Assembly (NCBI RefSeq): GCF_910592395.1
Contig: NC_088310.1
Span: 8,189,501 to 8,253,500 of the forward strand
Source: Lineus longissimus
Taxonomy: Eukaryota > Nemertea > Pilidiophora > Heteronemertea > Lineidae
Length of the DNA: 64,000 nt
Direction: 5' to 3'
In this document: piece by piece, positions 10,705 through 24,062 of the stretch
Position numbering within the stretch: the stretch's first letter is position 1
How the letters are laid out: each line of letters opens with the position of its first letter
The notes under the pieces: generated by a model
Database searches by the model: none
Told to the model about the DNA's origin: nothing
What the model saw: the letters and a program-made list of their open reading frames with translations, nothing else
Position numbers and translations under genes: made by a program

Positions 10705-13700
10705 CTGAAACAGAAAACAGTATCAAGCTTTTTGTAGCGAATCATAGGAGTAAACGCTATGGCGCTAGGGTCATAAACGGAATGGGAAACGAAACAAGAT
10801 CTCTACAGCATGGTTATACCTGAATCTTTAACTTTTCTACGTGCTCATGAAGTAAACCTCTCGTCATCTCAAGCTTTCGGTTGGCGTCCTGTTTGCCCTC
10901 CTTGGCGTCCATCAGAGCTCGGTCAAAGTCACCTTGTGCATCTGAAACATTGAGTGGAGGGATAAGAGGAAATGTTGAACAATATCCAATACTTCTTTAA
11001 GGACTCCGACGTAAAGCCGGGTGGGGGGGGGGGGGGTTGAAATTGCCCAAAACCTTTAGCCATTTGGGTTATGTTTTAACATCTTTATGTAGAGTGATTC
11101 AATTGAACAATTTTGAAATAGAAAATTTATCATGAACATGTATGTAGGGTGGAAAACTATGGGACACTTTCACTCCACTTGGTGCCAATGTCACCCCATC
11201 TTACAGAACTGCAGGGTTCAAAGAGCCAATATTTACCTTTCAAATTTAACTGAGACAGACGTGAGACAACGTAATGACAATCAACACGTGGATTATTTCC
11301 TATACTTTTGATATACATCCTAAATATATCCGAGTGAGAGGGCTAACACCGTCTAAACATGTTTAAAATCAAATGACAACAAGGTAGCCCGAATCCCAAT
11401 CCACCATTTCCAAATCCCAAATCACTAGACCAAAACGACAGAATATGAATTGTAACAAAGAATATACCCTCTCGAGCTTTCCCAGATCTATTCATGATAC
11501 TAGAATGCTAGAAATGATTCCAATATTGCTTACTGATATGATATGGTATGTGAGTTATGCATCTGATTGACCCAGATTTCAATTGTATCATGACATATTT
11601 TTAGCATTACCATACTGCCATAAAGGGCACTGATTTTGGTTAACAATTGCTTCAATTTTAATCAACAAAACCATTTTCATCTGCACACCTATAATCTGTC
11701 AGTCTAAAGCCACTTTTCAGATGTTCTAATGGTGCACAGGACGTATCAAAAAGAATGCGAAACGGACTTTAGAACCACACAATTTCAATCCAGGTCGATA
11801 TAAGATTTGAACCTCGACTCCTGAGTCTCAATCTCAATCTCATCCAACTTACTTATCAACATCTTGTTGGTCTCGTTGGAGCGTAAGTGCAGTGCCGCCT
11901 CCAAATCCTTCACCTTCCTCTCCAGCTCGGCCCCCCTGACCGCCGTCTCGTTGTATCGGTTCATATCCACCATATTGGCGACCTTCCCGCGAGCGTCCTG
12001 CATGTCGCGAACGTGTTCAGATTCTGCGAGCGATAAGCTGGTGGCGAGTTCTGCAAGCTGCGATAGAATTGATGGGTTTAACTAACGGCGACCCCTACAA
12101 TTGCTGCTGTAACTAAGGCCAAGGGGGTTGAAAGCGACTTAGGAAGGTTACCCACAAAGGCCTGGCTTGATTACACTATCTCAACAATGCGCTGAGAAGC
12201 AATTTCTGTCCGATTGGCCACAGTCAAACTGTTTTGTTATTGACTGAAGTCCAAAGAGCAAACTGCGTGTCGAGCTGTCAGCATTATCAGTGAACGACAA
12301 TGCAGGGTATCGGAAGGAGGCAAAAACTAACTTGATAATTTTTGCAATCACACAGGACCACCCGGAGAAACCTTTCTAAACCGTGCACGGTTAATACTTT
12401 TCTAGTCAGAATCAGCCTTCCATCAGAAAAGAATTGACTAGACTTTGTGTTATGAAGTATTATGGAGTTAATAATTAGTAACAGATTAAAACATGTAGTT
12501 TAGAGGCTAAAAGAAAAAGCGTCAACTTGTAACTGTTAAATGGTCATAAAAGCGTTGCTTATCCATGATTCTAGTGGTAGTAGTCACTTTAGTTTTCATT
12601 TTATGAGTTGAACGATTAGTAATGGTTAAAATGTTATCAACAAAACAAGTCTCGGATCGAGACGAGAGGCTGTGAGTTGTTAAGACGCGCGTCACAACCG
12701 ATGTGACTTTGTTAGCATTTTCGTAAATGTACGAGCGATCGCTATTTTCTGTTGAGCTAGCGGTGTAAGCGTCATCGGACGTATTGGCGGTGAATTCTTT
12801 ATAGAGTTCCTCGAGGTCGTAGAGTGATAGTGAGGCTATGACCTCAGACAGCTGTCAGAGAGAAAGGGACAGAAAAGTTAAGCTGCACCGATCACTCCCT
12901 GCAATTACGCCAGTTTAGAACAACGAAATTATGATTATGATATTATGATACATCTTGAGTTCATATGTTAAATTTGATATAGACATGATGATTTATTGGG
13001 CATCAGCATGTACATTGTAGCTTAAATAGTCTGGATGAATGGTGGACCCCTTTAAGAACTGCATCCAAATCGCCAAAACCCTTCAAAAGTACTAACCTTG
13101 TCATTGGCGTGTTGTAGCTGGTGTTTCAAATGGTCGTTTTCATGACTTGAGGAGTCTAATTTGTTCTGGAAAATAGATAAGACAAAATATAGACTGATGA
13201 ATAATATAACTAATGGTAACTTGGCAAGGTTGCTTTATACTGTGTTGTCGCTATTTAGCCGCTTGAGAGCGTCTGTACAAAAGCCCTTAAAAGTATAGGA
13301 CTATGTGTAACAGATGCCCAACAGCCAGCTTAATAGCATTGACACAGAATATATAACACAGAATGCTCTTGTTTACTGTTGCTTTTCAAGACCATTCTTC
13401 ACATAAGTACACAATATGGTCCTCTTTATGTCAGAGGCTGACAGCTGCTGCAAAATTATTCCTTAAAATACAAGAAAAAAGAACTCGAAAGAAAAAATAA
13501 GAAAGGTGTCCAGGGTGACTTGACTGTACGCAATAGGGTGAAAAGCAAATTCAGAGACAAGAGTCCGGCACATGTGCCACAGGATATGAGACAAAAACAT
13601 CACTTTTTAATAGTCATAACCTGAAAGAAAAGCAACTGAACTTATAGGAGAAACTATTGGTGACAAAATCTCTAACAAGGCATACTGGCTGTTGCTGGTT

Positions 13701-16700
13701 GCATCGTTGCTCTTCTCTGACAGGTAAAGCAGGGGACACATAAGATAAGATGGTGTGGCAATTATCTATGTCATTGTTTAGATTTCCTCAAGAAACAAAA
13801 CGCAAGCATTGGTGAAACTAATGGTGACAAAATCTCTATCAAGGCATACTGGCTCTTGCTGGCTGTATCATTGCTCTTCTCTGACAGGTAAAGCAGGGGA
13901 TACATGAGATAAGATGGTGTGGCAGTTATCTATGTCATTGTTTAGATTTCCTCAACAAACAAAACGCAAGCATTGGTGAAACTATTGGTGACAAAATCTC
14001 TAACAAGGCATACTGGCTGTTGCTGGTTGCATCGTTGCTCTTCTCTGACAGGTAAAGCAGGGGATACACAAGATAAGATGGTGTGGCAGTTATCTACGTC
14101 ATTGTTTAGATTTCCTCAAGAAACAAAACGCAAGCATTAATGAAAGAAATGCAGCAACAGAACAGACCAGAAGATCAGTCATCATTTAACATGTTTGAGA
14201 AAAAGATTGCCACAGCATTGCCTGGCATTCATCAAATAAGGAGCCTCATAGCCTAGTTCTTAACACTGCTGGCTACCACGCAATAGGGCCCGGATTCGAT
14301 TCCGGGGAGAACCCGGGATCGTATGTCTGGATGAACAGGCGTGGCTTTCAAGGAACTAAAATTCCTGGCTCTTCACAACACGTACATTAACGTATGAAAT
14401 AGTCGAGGGTCTGTCGGATGAGACTAAAAGCCGTGGTCCCTTGTACCTGAGTGTCTATGCCAGGGCAAGTAAAAGATCCTACATAGGTGGACAGTAGCCT
14501 ATAGTGGACTCCATACCTCCGGCAAAAATCCAATAGGGTTACAACGCCGGTAATGATGATAATGATGATAATGATGATAATAAATGAACTGTCTAAACTT
14601 GTAACCATTCAAGTGTCAATTTTCAGTCATCATTACAAACACAACAAATCTATTCACTGCACTGCAAGTTATACATGTACCTGTACCTCAAATCTTCCCT
14701 AATAGCATCCCTGCTCTCAAAATAATAGTGTGCCCATGATATTAACCTATAATCCACTAATTCAACTCAACTATAAACCCAAAACCAAATACCATGCATT
14801 ATATCCCAAGTTCACTACAAACTTGATAACAGTACCATCTAGATCTTGTAAGCACTACTTGACCAACCCACCACCCCTTTTTACGATACAGCAAGCCACC
14901 AATTTTGAGCTGGCGTTTTATTTTTCGAGCATTTTAAGAATACCCTCGATTGACAAAAAATTGTTTTTGATTGGAATGCCTGAGAGACGTTTTGTGATCC
15001 ACCAAGTTAAAAATCATGAAATCTTAAATTTTTTCAGAGATTTTTGAGAATCACAAACTTAAGATAAAGAAGTATAAAAATTTGATGGTTTTATAGCCAA
15101 AAGATGGATTAAAATCCATGCCCCAACCCCAAAAGCAAAGTATATGCCACATTCCTCTGACAGATAGTAGTTCCGTTAGTCTACCTTGAGCTCATCAGCT
15201 TCATGACATTTATAGTTAGCCTTCTCCATCAAGTCGTGCATCGCTGCCAGAAGGTCCTTCTTGTCACGATAGAGAGATTCCTTGGAACCCTTAAACCAGG
15301 TGAGAAATATGACCTTCAGCACATTTTATCGACAACATCAACAAGACTTTTGCAGCTTGAAGGCCTACGCCATTCATTAAAAATTTGAAATTTGTAATTG
15401 AATTTGAAATTGTGTAAATAGGGACTGAATATAACTTTCAACAATGCCGTTTTGTAGACAGATATACAAATACTATGAATACTAAGTTTTAGCAAATTTG
15501 CATGCATAGTAACTTTACTACGGCATTGTGCAACACTGCATTTCTATTCTCCTGGAACACCAGTAATCAAAACGGCGTCCTTAAACGCTCATCCTGCTTT
15601 ATTTTGATAAAACTTCACCTGAAAATAACCCCAGCTTTATATTATCACCAAATGATATATGTAAGGTAACCAAACTCCACAAAATGTCATGTAAGATAAT
15701 AAAACTCCATGAAATATCAAAATATCAAGTAAGGTGATAAAATTCCACAAAATATCATGAATTATAAATGCAACCAATCCAATTTCTGAAAATAATAGAG
15801 AACATTCTTATTAGACTTATGAAAACAGATGCCAGATTGATGTTTGAATCAAACCTTCAACCAAATCAGAACACCCATGAAGTAAAGTTACATATCAATC
15901 CTAATTTCAAATGAGACAAATGATAATCAATTTCCTGCATTTACCTCGACCTTCCCGTAGAACATTGTTCTGAAATCTACAATCCTCTCCTCAATCTTAG
16001 TGCAATAAAAGTTTAATTCAGATTTTTCACGTTTCAGTTCTCGGATGTCGACCTGGATGGGGAGAAAGATGAAAAGGTCAAGTTGGAGTAAACGAAATCT
16101 TGGCAAAAGACCTCACGGCTGCTGAAAGCTAGAATTGATCAAATTAGTCGGTGCAGTGAGTTTCTGCACACTTAACCACACCCAGGCATGGATCCAAGGG
16201 GGGCCTACCAAATTTATGAAAAATATTTGAAATTGAATATAAGATTTCGGAGCACACCAAGAATTCTGATGAGAAATTCAGTGAACTCCCGCTCTTTTTC
16301 CAGCTCCTGTTCCTGCCCACGAGATTTGCAGATAGATGAAATATTTCCACAACCAAAATCACTGAAAATTGGGAAAAGAAAATGTCCATTGGAAACTGAC
16401 CTTTCAGTCAGCTATTGGCACATCACCATACACCATACCGAGCAGAAGGGAAAAAAAACACAAAGTGTCAGTAAAACGAAGCAAAAGAAAAATCCAAAGT
16501 GCTTTTTTTATGACCACATGCTGAACAGAAGCCACCATTTCCACATAACGTCTTGTACCTTGAGGACATCTGACTCCTTCCGCGCCTCATGTATCATTGT
16601 ATTTAGCTCCCTGACTTTATTCTCCAGATTTCCAACGTGTTGGACGATTTCGGCGCGTTCCTTTCTTAGGTCGTTTCCTTGAGTCTAAACGCAGAGGAGA

Positions 16701-19700
16701 CAAAGTAAGTTATCACTAAAGAAGGTTAAGAGTTGACCAAAGGTACCAGCATTTTTCCTGGAGCTTGAAATCCTAAAGCAATTGGAACTCTTTCAAAACG
16801 AAGTGAATCACAATTGGAGTCAGTTTTTTGTTTTCAAAATAATTGACTATCTTATGCGGCCGCTAAAAGACATGTTGCACAAACCAGCTCCAGGGCTTGT
16901 AAAAATATGGGAAATATCAGAAATTGTTGAAAGAATAGTGATAAGTCAGCAATCATACAGTGGAGATGAGCTCAAGGCCCTTTTTCCGAGAAGATATGGA
17001 TTTCTAAAAGGAAAGGAAAAATCCCAACCTGCAACATAATAAGGGGAACTCTACCTCTAATTTATCACATTGTTTCTGAAGACGGTCCGTCTCCCTGTGC
17101 ATCTGCATGTGCATGTCCTGTGAGACGTGCGTGAGACGCTCACATTCAGTCAGCAGTTTCGTATTCTCATCCTGTTGAGGGATAAAGGAGAAGGAGCTAT
17201 GGGGCTATTAGAAATGGACCTATCTCCTACAATGATATGTTGAGGATTGTGATGGAATTGTTAGTCAAAATTCCCTAATCATTGGTAATAATGGTCTAAA
17301 GAAAGATGATTTTTAAAAGAATTATCTCGTCTTACAATTCAGCAAGTATGCCAAATATGATCTTTTCAATAGAGTAAACTATTTGCAGCAGAATGATAGG
17401 GTATCTTCAAATGTTTTGTGTAAATTTCCATTGCCAAAACCATATGGAAACTGAGGTGTAAAATGAAATGTCTGGTCTGGTAACCCCGAACCAAATTAAA
17501 GAAAGCTGAGTAGAGATGCAAGAATACCGAAACCAGAAATCCAAAGTACAAGGAAAATCTGCAAAAGAAATCAACAGTGTTTTTTTTCTCCCCAAATCTT
17601 CATTGTGAAATCCATATGGAAACCTAAGGTGTAAGTGGAATCAGAGAAAGATGAGTAGAGAAGAATACCGAAACTGGCAACGAGGGGTGGAATCAGAGGA
17701 AGATGAGTAGAGAAGAATACCCAAACCGGAACCAAAGTAAAAGAGACATCTTCAAAAGAAAGCAAGGGTGTTGCTTATAGTTTCAAGAGGTGTAGATCAT
17801 GATCTGCAGGTATATTTTCCAAGCCAAGCAACTGACTGATAAAGTAATTCATTCAGTGTTTCTTTAACAGTAAGGGAAACAAGCCAAAGGTGACCACTTC
17901 CAACCAAAGCGAGTGAAACAACCGATGAAAGGCCAATGTACCCTTAATCTATCCACTTCTCTCCCTTTATCCTTCGACATGTGCATCTCCTTTTCGATGT
18001 TCTTGACGGAGGAGTCCACGGCGATGGTCAAACGATCGTTAGCATGTTGTAACGTGTCAATCTGTTTTGCTGTGTCAGCAATCGTCTTCCTCAAGTCATC
18101 TGCCTCCTTCTCCTGTTTATCTTTTGCAAGCTGTAGGAAAATTCGAGTTCTTTTCAGTTTTTCAAATATTACAATGTCATGATTTGAAGAAGACATATTT
18201 GGGTGTTTGCCAGGTTTGAATCTTTTGGGTATTTCATAACCCTTGCGACAAGAAGAATGCCGTTTTTGACATGGATGTCTTCGATCTAATATCAAGCAAT
18301 ATTTAGTGAAAGCTAAACACATTCACCAAAATAAGACAACAGAACGGAGCAACACCTACCAATACCCCTTCGAGGAATTAGAATCGGTGCCATGATCGGC
18401 AGAGAAATTCGAACAAAATTTCCAGATTTCGTAACCAACTGATAAGCACACCAAACTCTGCTCTAGTTTATTCATTCATGCACTTCTCAACTGGATACCA
18501 AATCTCGAAATTTGTTTCCAACTTCTGCCACTTCGGGCGCTGATTTAAAGTCTGCAAAGGAGTTTACAATATTCAAGGATCTGGTGCTAATCTCTGGGGA
18601 CCAATAAAAGGCAATGTGGTTCTACCAAAGATTTTGTCTATAATAATAAAATGTTGTGATAATAAATGCTCTACAACATAAACGAACACACGGATTTCTA
18701 GGGTTTCCTGAACAGTTTTGAACAGAAAGTAACTAAACTTGTTTGATTAAAAACTTTGATTACCAAATTTGAAGAGGCTGGACTCCTCCTCAGAGACTAC
18801 TGGGGTGTCACCTACCCCTATGACGGTTCGATCCTAGGGTGTTTAGAGGAACTAGGAATGTGCCATGCTCGAATTGGAACACGTTTTACCTTGATCCATA
18901 GAGGAAGTCAAATTAAGGCACATTTGTTTATCATTTTAATAGAGTGAGGAAACATAAGATGCCAATATAAACCTATGAATGCTTATTTTTGGTCCAAATT
19001 CCAAATTTCGAAGTTCTTCAGAAAGCTGAAATATATGTTGCTTCAGTCAAATCAAATACTTTGCAGGAGGATTCTCCAACTACCAATGTGTCACATCCCT
19101 GATTGTGTACTACAGTTATGAGATGCTTTTGCCTCTTCCCCTATAACAAATTCTAAACCTTTTTCTTGGCTATGGCTACATCATGAACAGCCAAATAGAA
19201 GACTCAATGATGTGGCATAATCGATGCTGGTTGTGAGGCAACACTGTGATATGAATAACACTGAAGAACTAAAAACACCAAAACGTGAGAGGGCCCAAGG
19301 TAACACCAAAAACGTGGAAAATAGAATTCCATTGCTACCTTTAAGCTCTCAATATCCCGGTTTTTGTGCCTGATTTCGTGCTGTAGGTCATTGGTGGCAT
19401 CTTCGAGCTGTTTGTTGCACGCCTTCAGCTTGTCATTGTCATACTTGAGGAAAGAAAGCATGGAATTAGAGATTCTTCAAAACAATTAGTCTGGAGAGAA
19501 AATAAGCATTAATACACTTGTATCTTTGCTATCCTACCATTTACATGAATCTTGGTTGCAGTGCTAAAGGAGCTGATTTAAGTTATCATCTGAGTATATA
19601 AAGGACTGGGCTGATAAAGGTTTTCATCACAGTTTGTACAGACTGAACTGAATAGGTATGGACTCGGTGGCTTAATTGGCCTTAGTAGTTACATCGGCGT

Positions 19701-22700
19701 TAAGTCCTAATGCTGCTGTTATCAATAACTGAATGAGATGATGGAGAGGTTGACTCGGCTTTGAGACTTAGCTATAGTCATCTCGAGACACCTTCAGTAG
19801 AGCTAATTTGAAGTATGGTTTTATACTGATGCCACCTTAACTAGTATAAAGAGAATATCCAATCACTTTAATTTGATGTGTGCATAAGCTGCAAATAATG
19901 ACATCGTATCTGAAGTCGGAAGCAGCGGCCCTGGCTTCGAATATTACTTCACTATTTCGACGAAATGGACAAAACGCAAAAAGGAGGTGAAGCATAACAG
20001 TGTTGGAAAGAGCAAGTAAAACCAACACCTCGTCTCATGCAACCTTGAATACCTGTAAATCTAACAGGAGTGTGAAAAGTACATCAAGTCCTGATGACAT
20101 CCAGAGACACAAACAAATTGTACATATATGAACAAGAGTCCTTAAATGTTTTTTGGGGAAAGTGTCTGTTGAGATGGGTAAGGACGGAATATGTGTAGTC
20201 TAAGTTAAGATCAAAAGATGGGTAGTGAAGTATCCATCAAGTATTTCTAAGTTTGTTTCCTAACACCGAGATGCTGACACCTGACCACATCCTACCATGC
20301 AAACCTTCGAGAATGTATTATACCTGCAGTGCATCCAAACGCTTCTCTGCCTCGTGCATTTTATTTTCTAAATCCTCTAAATGATGATTGACATCATCAT
20401 TTGTGTGCTTGAAATAAGAGTTTAAAGAAGTTAGTTAGAGAGAGGGGAGGACAGTAAATTTGAAAGAGTTGAAGGAAGGAAAAGGTGAAAAGTATATCAT
20501 AACTTGCCTCCATCCTGATCAGCGCCTCTAGTCGTGAGCTCTGTTGTGAGACAACAAAATGGTTGACTTATGGCATCAGCCTTTGATAACATCAGGTCAG
20601 TCGCTATGTCAAAATTAACAGAGCCTGACACCATAACTTGTCAAAATTGTCCACTGCACTGCAAGAGGCACTCATCCAGAAAGAGGCGAAATGTCATTTT
20701 CTTTTTACAAAACGAGAAAAAAGAATTGTAACTGTCAAAGATAGGTTTATATAATGGTCGATGATGACCAGGAAATGAAATGTTCTATAATCATTAAGTT
20801 GACTGAAAGCAAGAAACTGTAGGGGCCATCTCAAAATTGCTAAGATATGAAGTTCATCTCAGGGGAAGGGGGTCAGCTTGGAATAATTTTCATCTTTTTA
20901 AAAAACTTCATCATCCAGATATAATGTCCATGCGAGATATCAGTCATTTTTAATAAGGGGCAGTTAGGGGAAGGGGAGGTGGTTCAGAGAGAGATGAAAA
21001 AAATGTATATTTCATGGAATCAAGCAATTTTGAGATGATCCCTTAAGAAAGCAGAGGGAAATTGAGAAGAAAGAAGCTGTGTTACGATGGAATGTTCCAC
21101 AAACAACATCCTTCTGGTTCAGTTGAAGACGACTGTTAGTTCTCGTTGGTGGAAATGCCCCATGTTGCAAATGGTATAACCGTGTATCAGAGGTGAAAAC
21201 ACACCAAAAACTTCAGCACAACGTGAGCAAAAGTAAACAATAACATGGTCTGATCGGAAATCAGACCACACCAAACCTTTATGCAGTGACAATGCCAAAC
21301 AGATATTTCAATCACAAAACCTTCGAAAGCCAACACCTCGTGAAAACGTGAGCTCTACCTGAAGTCTCTCTAACTCCCTTTTCTTGTCCTGACAGTCTTT
21401 TTCAAGATCCTCGATAGTACACTCCAAACCTTTTTTCTCCACTTTCATGTTTTGGATAGATGTCTGTATGGAGAAGGACAGAGTCAGAACCATAGGGCTT
21501 AGACATATGACTGCTGAATATTCTCTTGTTTATTTCACATGTCAGCACTTTCAGCCTTGTCGGAAGAGTTTTGTTGAAGGATATTTCCATTCTACTACCG
21601 TAATACATAATAAATCATCCTTGTCCACGTCATTATCGATAGGAAGTACTGTTGTGTTTTTACTTTAATTTTCAATTTGACCCAAGCTGGTCGTTTGAGG
21701 ACAATGTAACAACCAGGATGCAGGGATAAGTTCACTTCAACTGGTTTACAACTGTTAAATGAAATGGCCAGGGCCATTGTGCTCACCTCATGTGGAGGAA
21801 AGATGGATAAAGAGCATGGTCTTGTGTCATGTAGTGTTAGGTTTGATGTAGGTCCAAGCAATTACAATTTCCCCAAAATGGCCAATTTACAGTACATTCG
21901 ACCTCTGTGACCTTGAAAAGTAGGTCAAATCAAAGAAGACCCGGGTGACACATTGAATGGTTGTTAGAATTAGATGTACCTATGATATAAAATTGGTGCC
22001 AATCGGGCAAGTCATTACTAGGAATAATGGCATTTTGAAGAATTTAGGATTTGGCCCCCTCCCTGGAGGCCAAACGGCAAATCAGATCGCACCAAACTTC
22101 GGTACCTGAGATCACCTGACCAAGGGGTACATGTGTACTTAATTTGTGATCAATAGTCATTGCAGTTAAGAAACGTGCCATAGTTACGGCCTGACGGCCA
22201 ATTTACGCCATTTGACCTCTGTGACCTTGACAAGAAGGTCAAATTAAAAACCTGTGTGACATATACTGTATGGTGGTTAGATGTACCCATGATATCAAAT
22301 TGGTGGCAATCGGGCAAGAAGTTAAGGAATAATCACATTTTTAAGGTTTTTGGATTTTGCCCCCTGGTGGTCAAGTGGTGAATCATATTGGACCAAACTT
22401 CGTTCCCTGAGATCACCTGACTAAGGGGTAAATGTGTACCAAATTTGGTATCAATAGTCATTGCAGTTTAGAAACGTGCCATCATTACATCCTAACGGCT
22501 AATTTACACCATTTGACCTCTGTGACCTTGGAAAGGAGGTCAAATCAAAAACCCGGAGGATATATGATGCACCTTTGCTAGAAGTACCTACCATATTTTT
22601 TTCAAAATTTCCCGACTACTATTAAGGGAGATATTGCATATTTTCACTTTTAACGTTTGGCCCCCTGGTGGCCAAACCATGAAACGAATCGGACCGAAAC

Positions 22701-22797
22701 TTGGTCTCCCAGGTGTCATTACATAAGGGTACATGTGTACCAAGTTTCAACTCAATAGCTCTAACAGTTACGAAACGTGCCCTGCTAACGGACGACG

Positions 22798-22880
<83 letters not shown>

Positions 22881-24018
22881 ACGCCACGGTATGGGATAAG
22901 CTCACCTCTGCTAAGAGGTGAGCTAAAAACCAGAGACCAATATCTTGTTATCAGTTTCTGATACGAGCTAACTAGTGAAATGAAATGGCCAGGGCCATTG
23001 TGCTCACCTCATGTGGAGGAAAGATGTATAAAGAGCATGGTATTGTGTCATGTAGTGTTAGGTTTGATGTAGGTCCAAGCAATTACAGTTTCCCCAAAAT
23101 GGCAAATTTACAGTACATTCGACCTCTGTGACCTTGAAAAGTAGGTCAAATCAAAGAAGACCCGGGTGACACATCGAATGGTTGTTAGAATTAGATGTAC
23201 CTATGATATAAAATTGGTGCCAATCGGGCAAGTCATTACTAGGAATAATGGCATTTTGAAGAATTTAGGATTTGGCCCCCTCCCTGGAGGCCAAACGGCA
23301 AATCAGATCGCACCAAACTTCGGTACCTAAGATCACCTGACCAAGGGGTACATGTGTACTTAATTTGTGATCAATAGTCATTGCAGTTAAGAAACGTGCC
23401 ATAGTTACGGCCTGACGGCGAATTTACGCCATTTGACCTCTGTGACCTTGACAAGAAGGTCAAATTAAAAACCTGTGTGACATATACTGTATGGTGGTTA
23501 GATGTACCCATGATATCAAATTGGTGGCAATCGGGCAAGAAGTTAAGGAATAATCACATTTTTAAGGTTTTTGGATTTTGCCCCCTGGTGGTCAAGTGGT
23601 GAATCATATTGGACCAAACTTCGGTCCCTGAGATCACCTGACTAAGGGGTAAATGTGTACCAAATTTGGTATCAATAGTCATTGCAGTTTAGAAACGTGC
23701 CATCGTTACATCCTAACGGCCAATTTACACCATTTGACCTCTGTGACCTTGAAAAGGAGGTCAAATCAAAAACCCGGAGGATATATGATGCACCTTTGCT
23801 AGAAGTACCTACCATATTTTTTTCAAAATTTCCCGACTACTATTAAGGGAGATATTGCATATTTTCACTTTTAACGTTTGGCCCCCTGGTGGCCAAACCA
23901 TGAAACGAATCGGACCGAAACTTGGTCTCCAAGGTGTCATTACATAAGGGTACATGTGTACCAAGTTTCAACTCAATAGCTCTAACAGTTACGAAACGTG
24001 CCCTGCTAACGGACGACG

Positions 24019-24062
<44 letters not shown>

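Noticed and set aside
16188-16682. 164-codon plus-strand open frame
   Set aside because: It runs antisense over ninein exon 44 and intron sequence, with no coding composition of its own.
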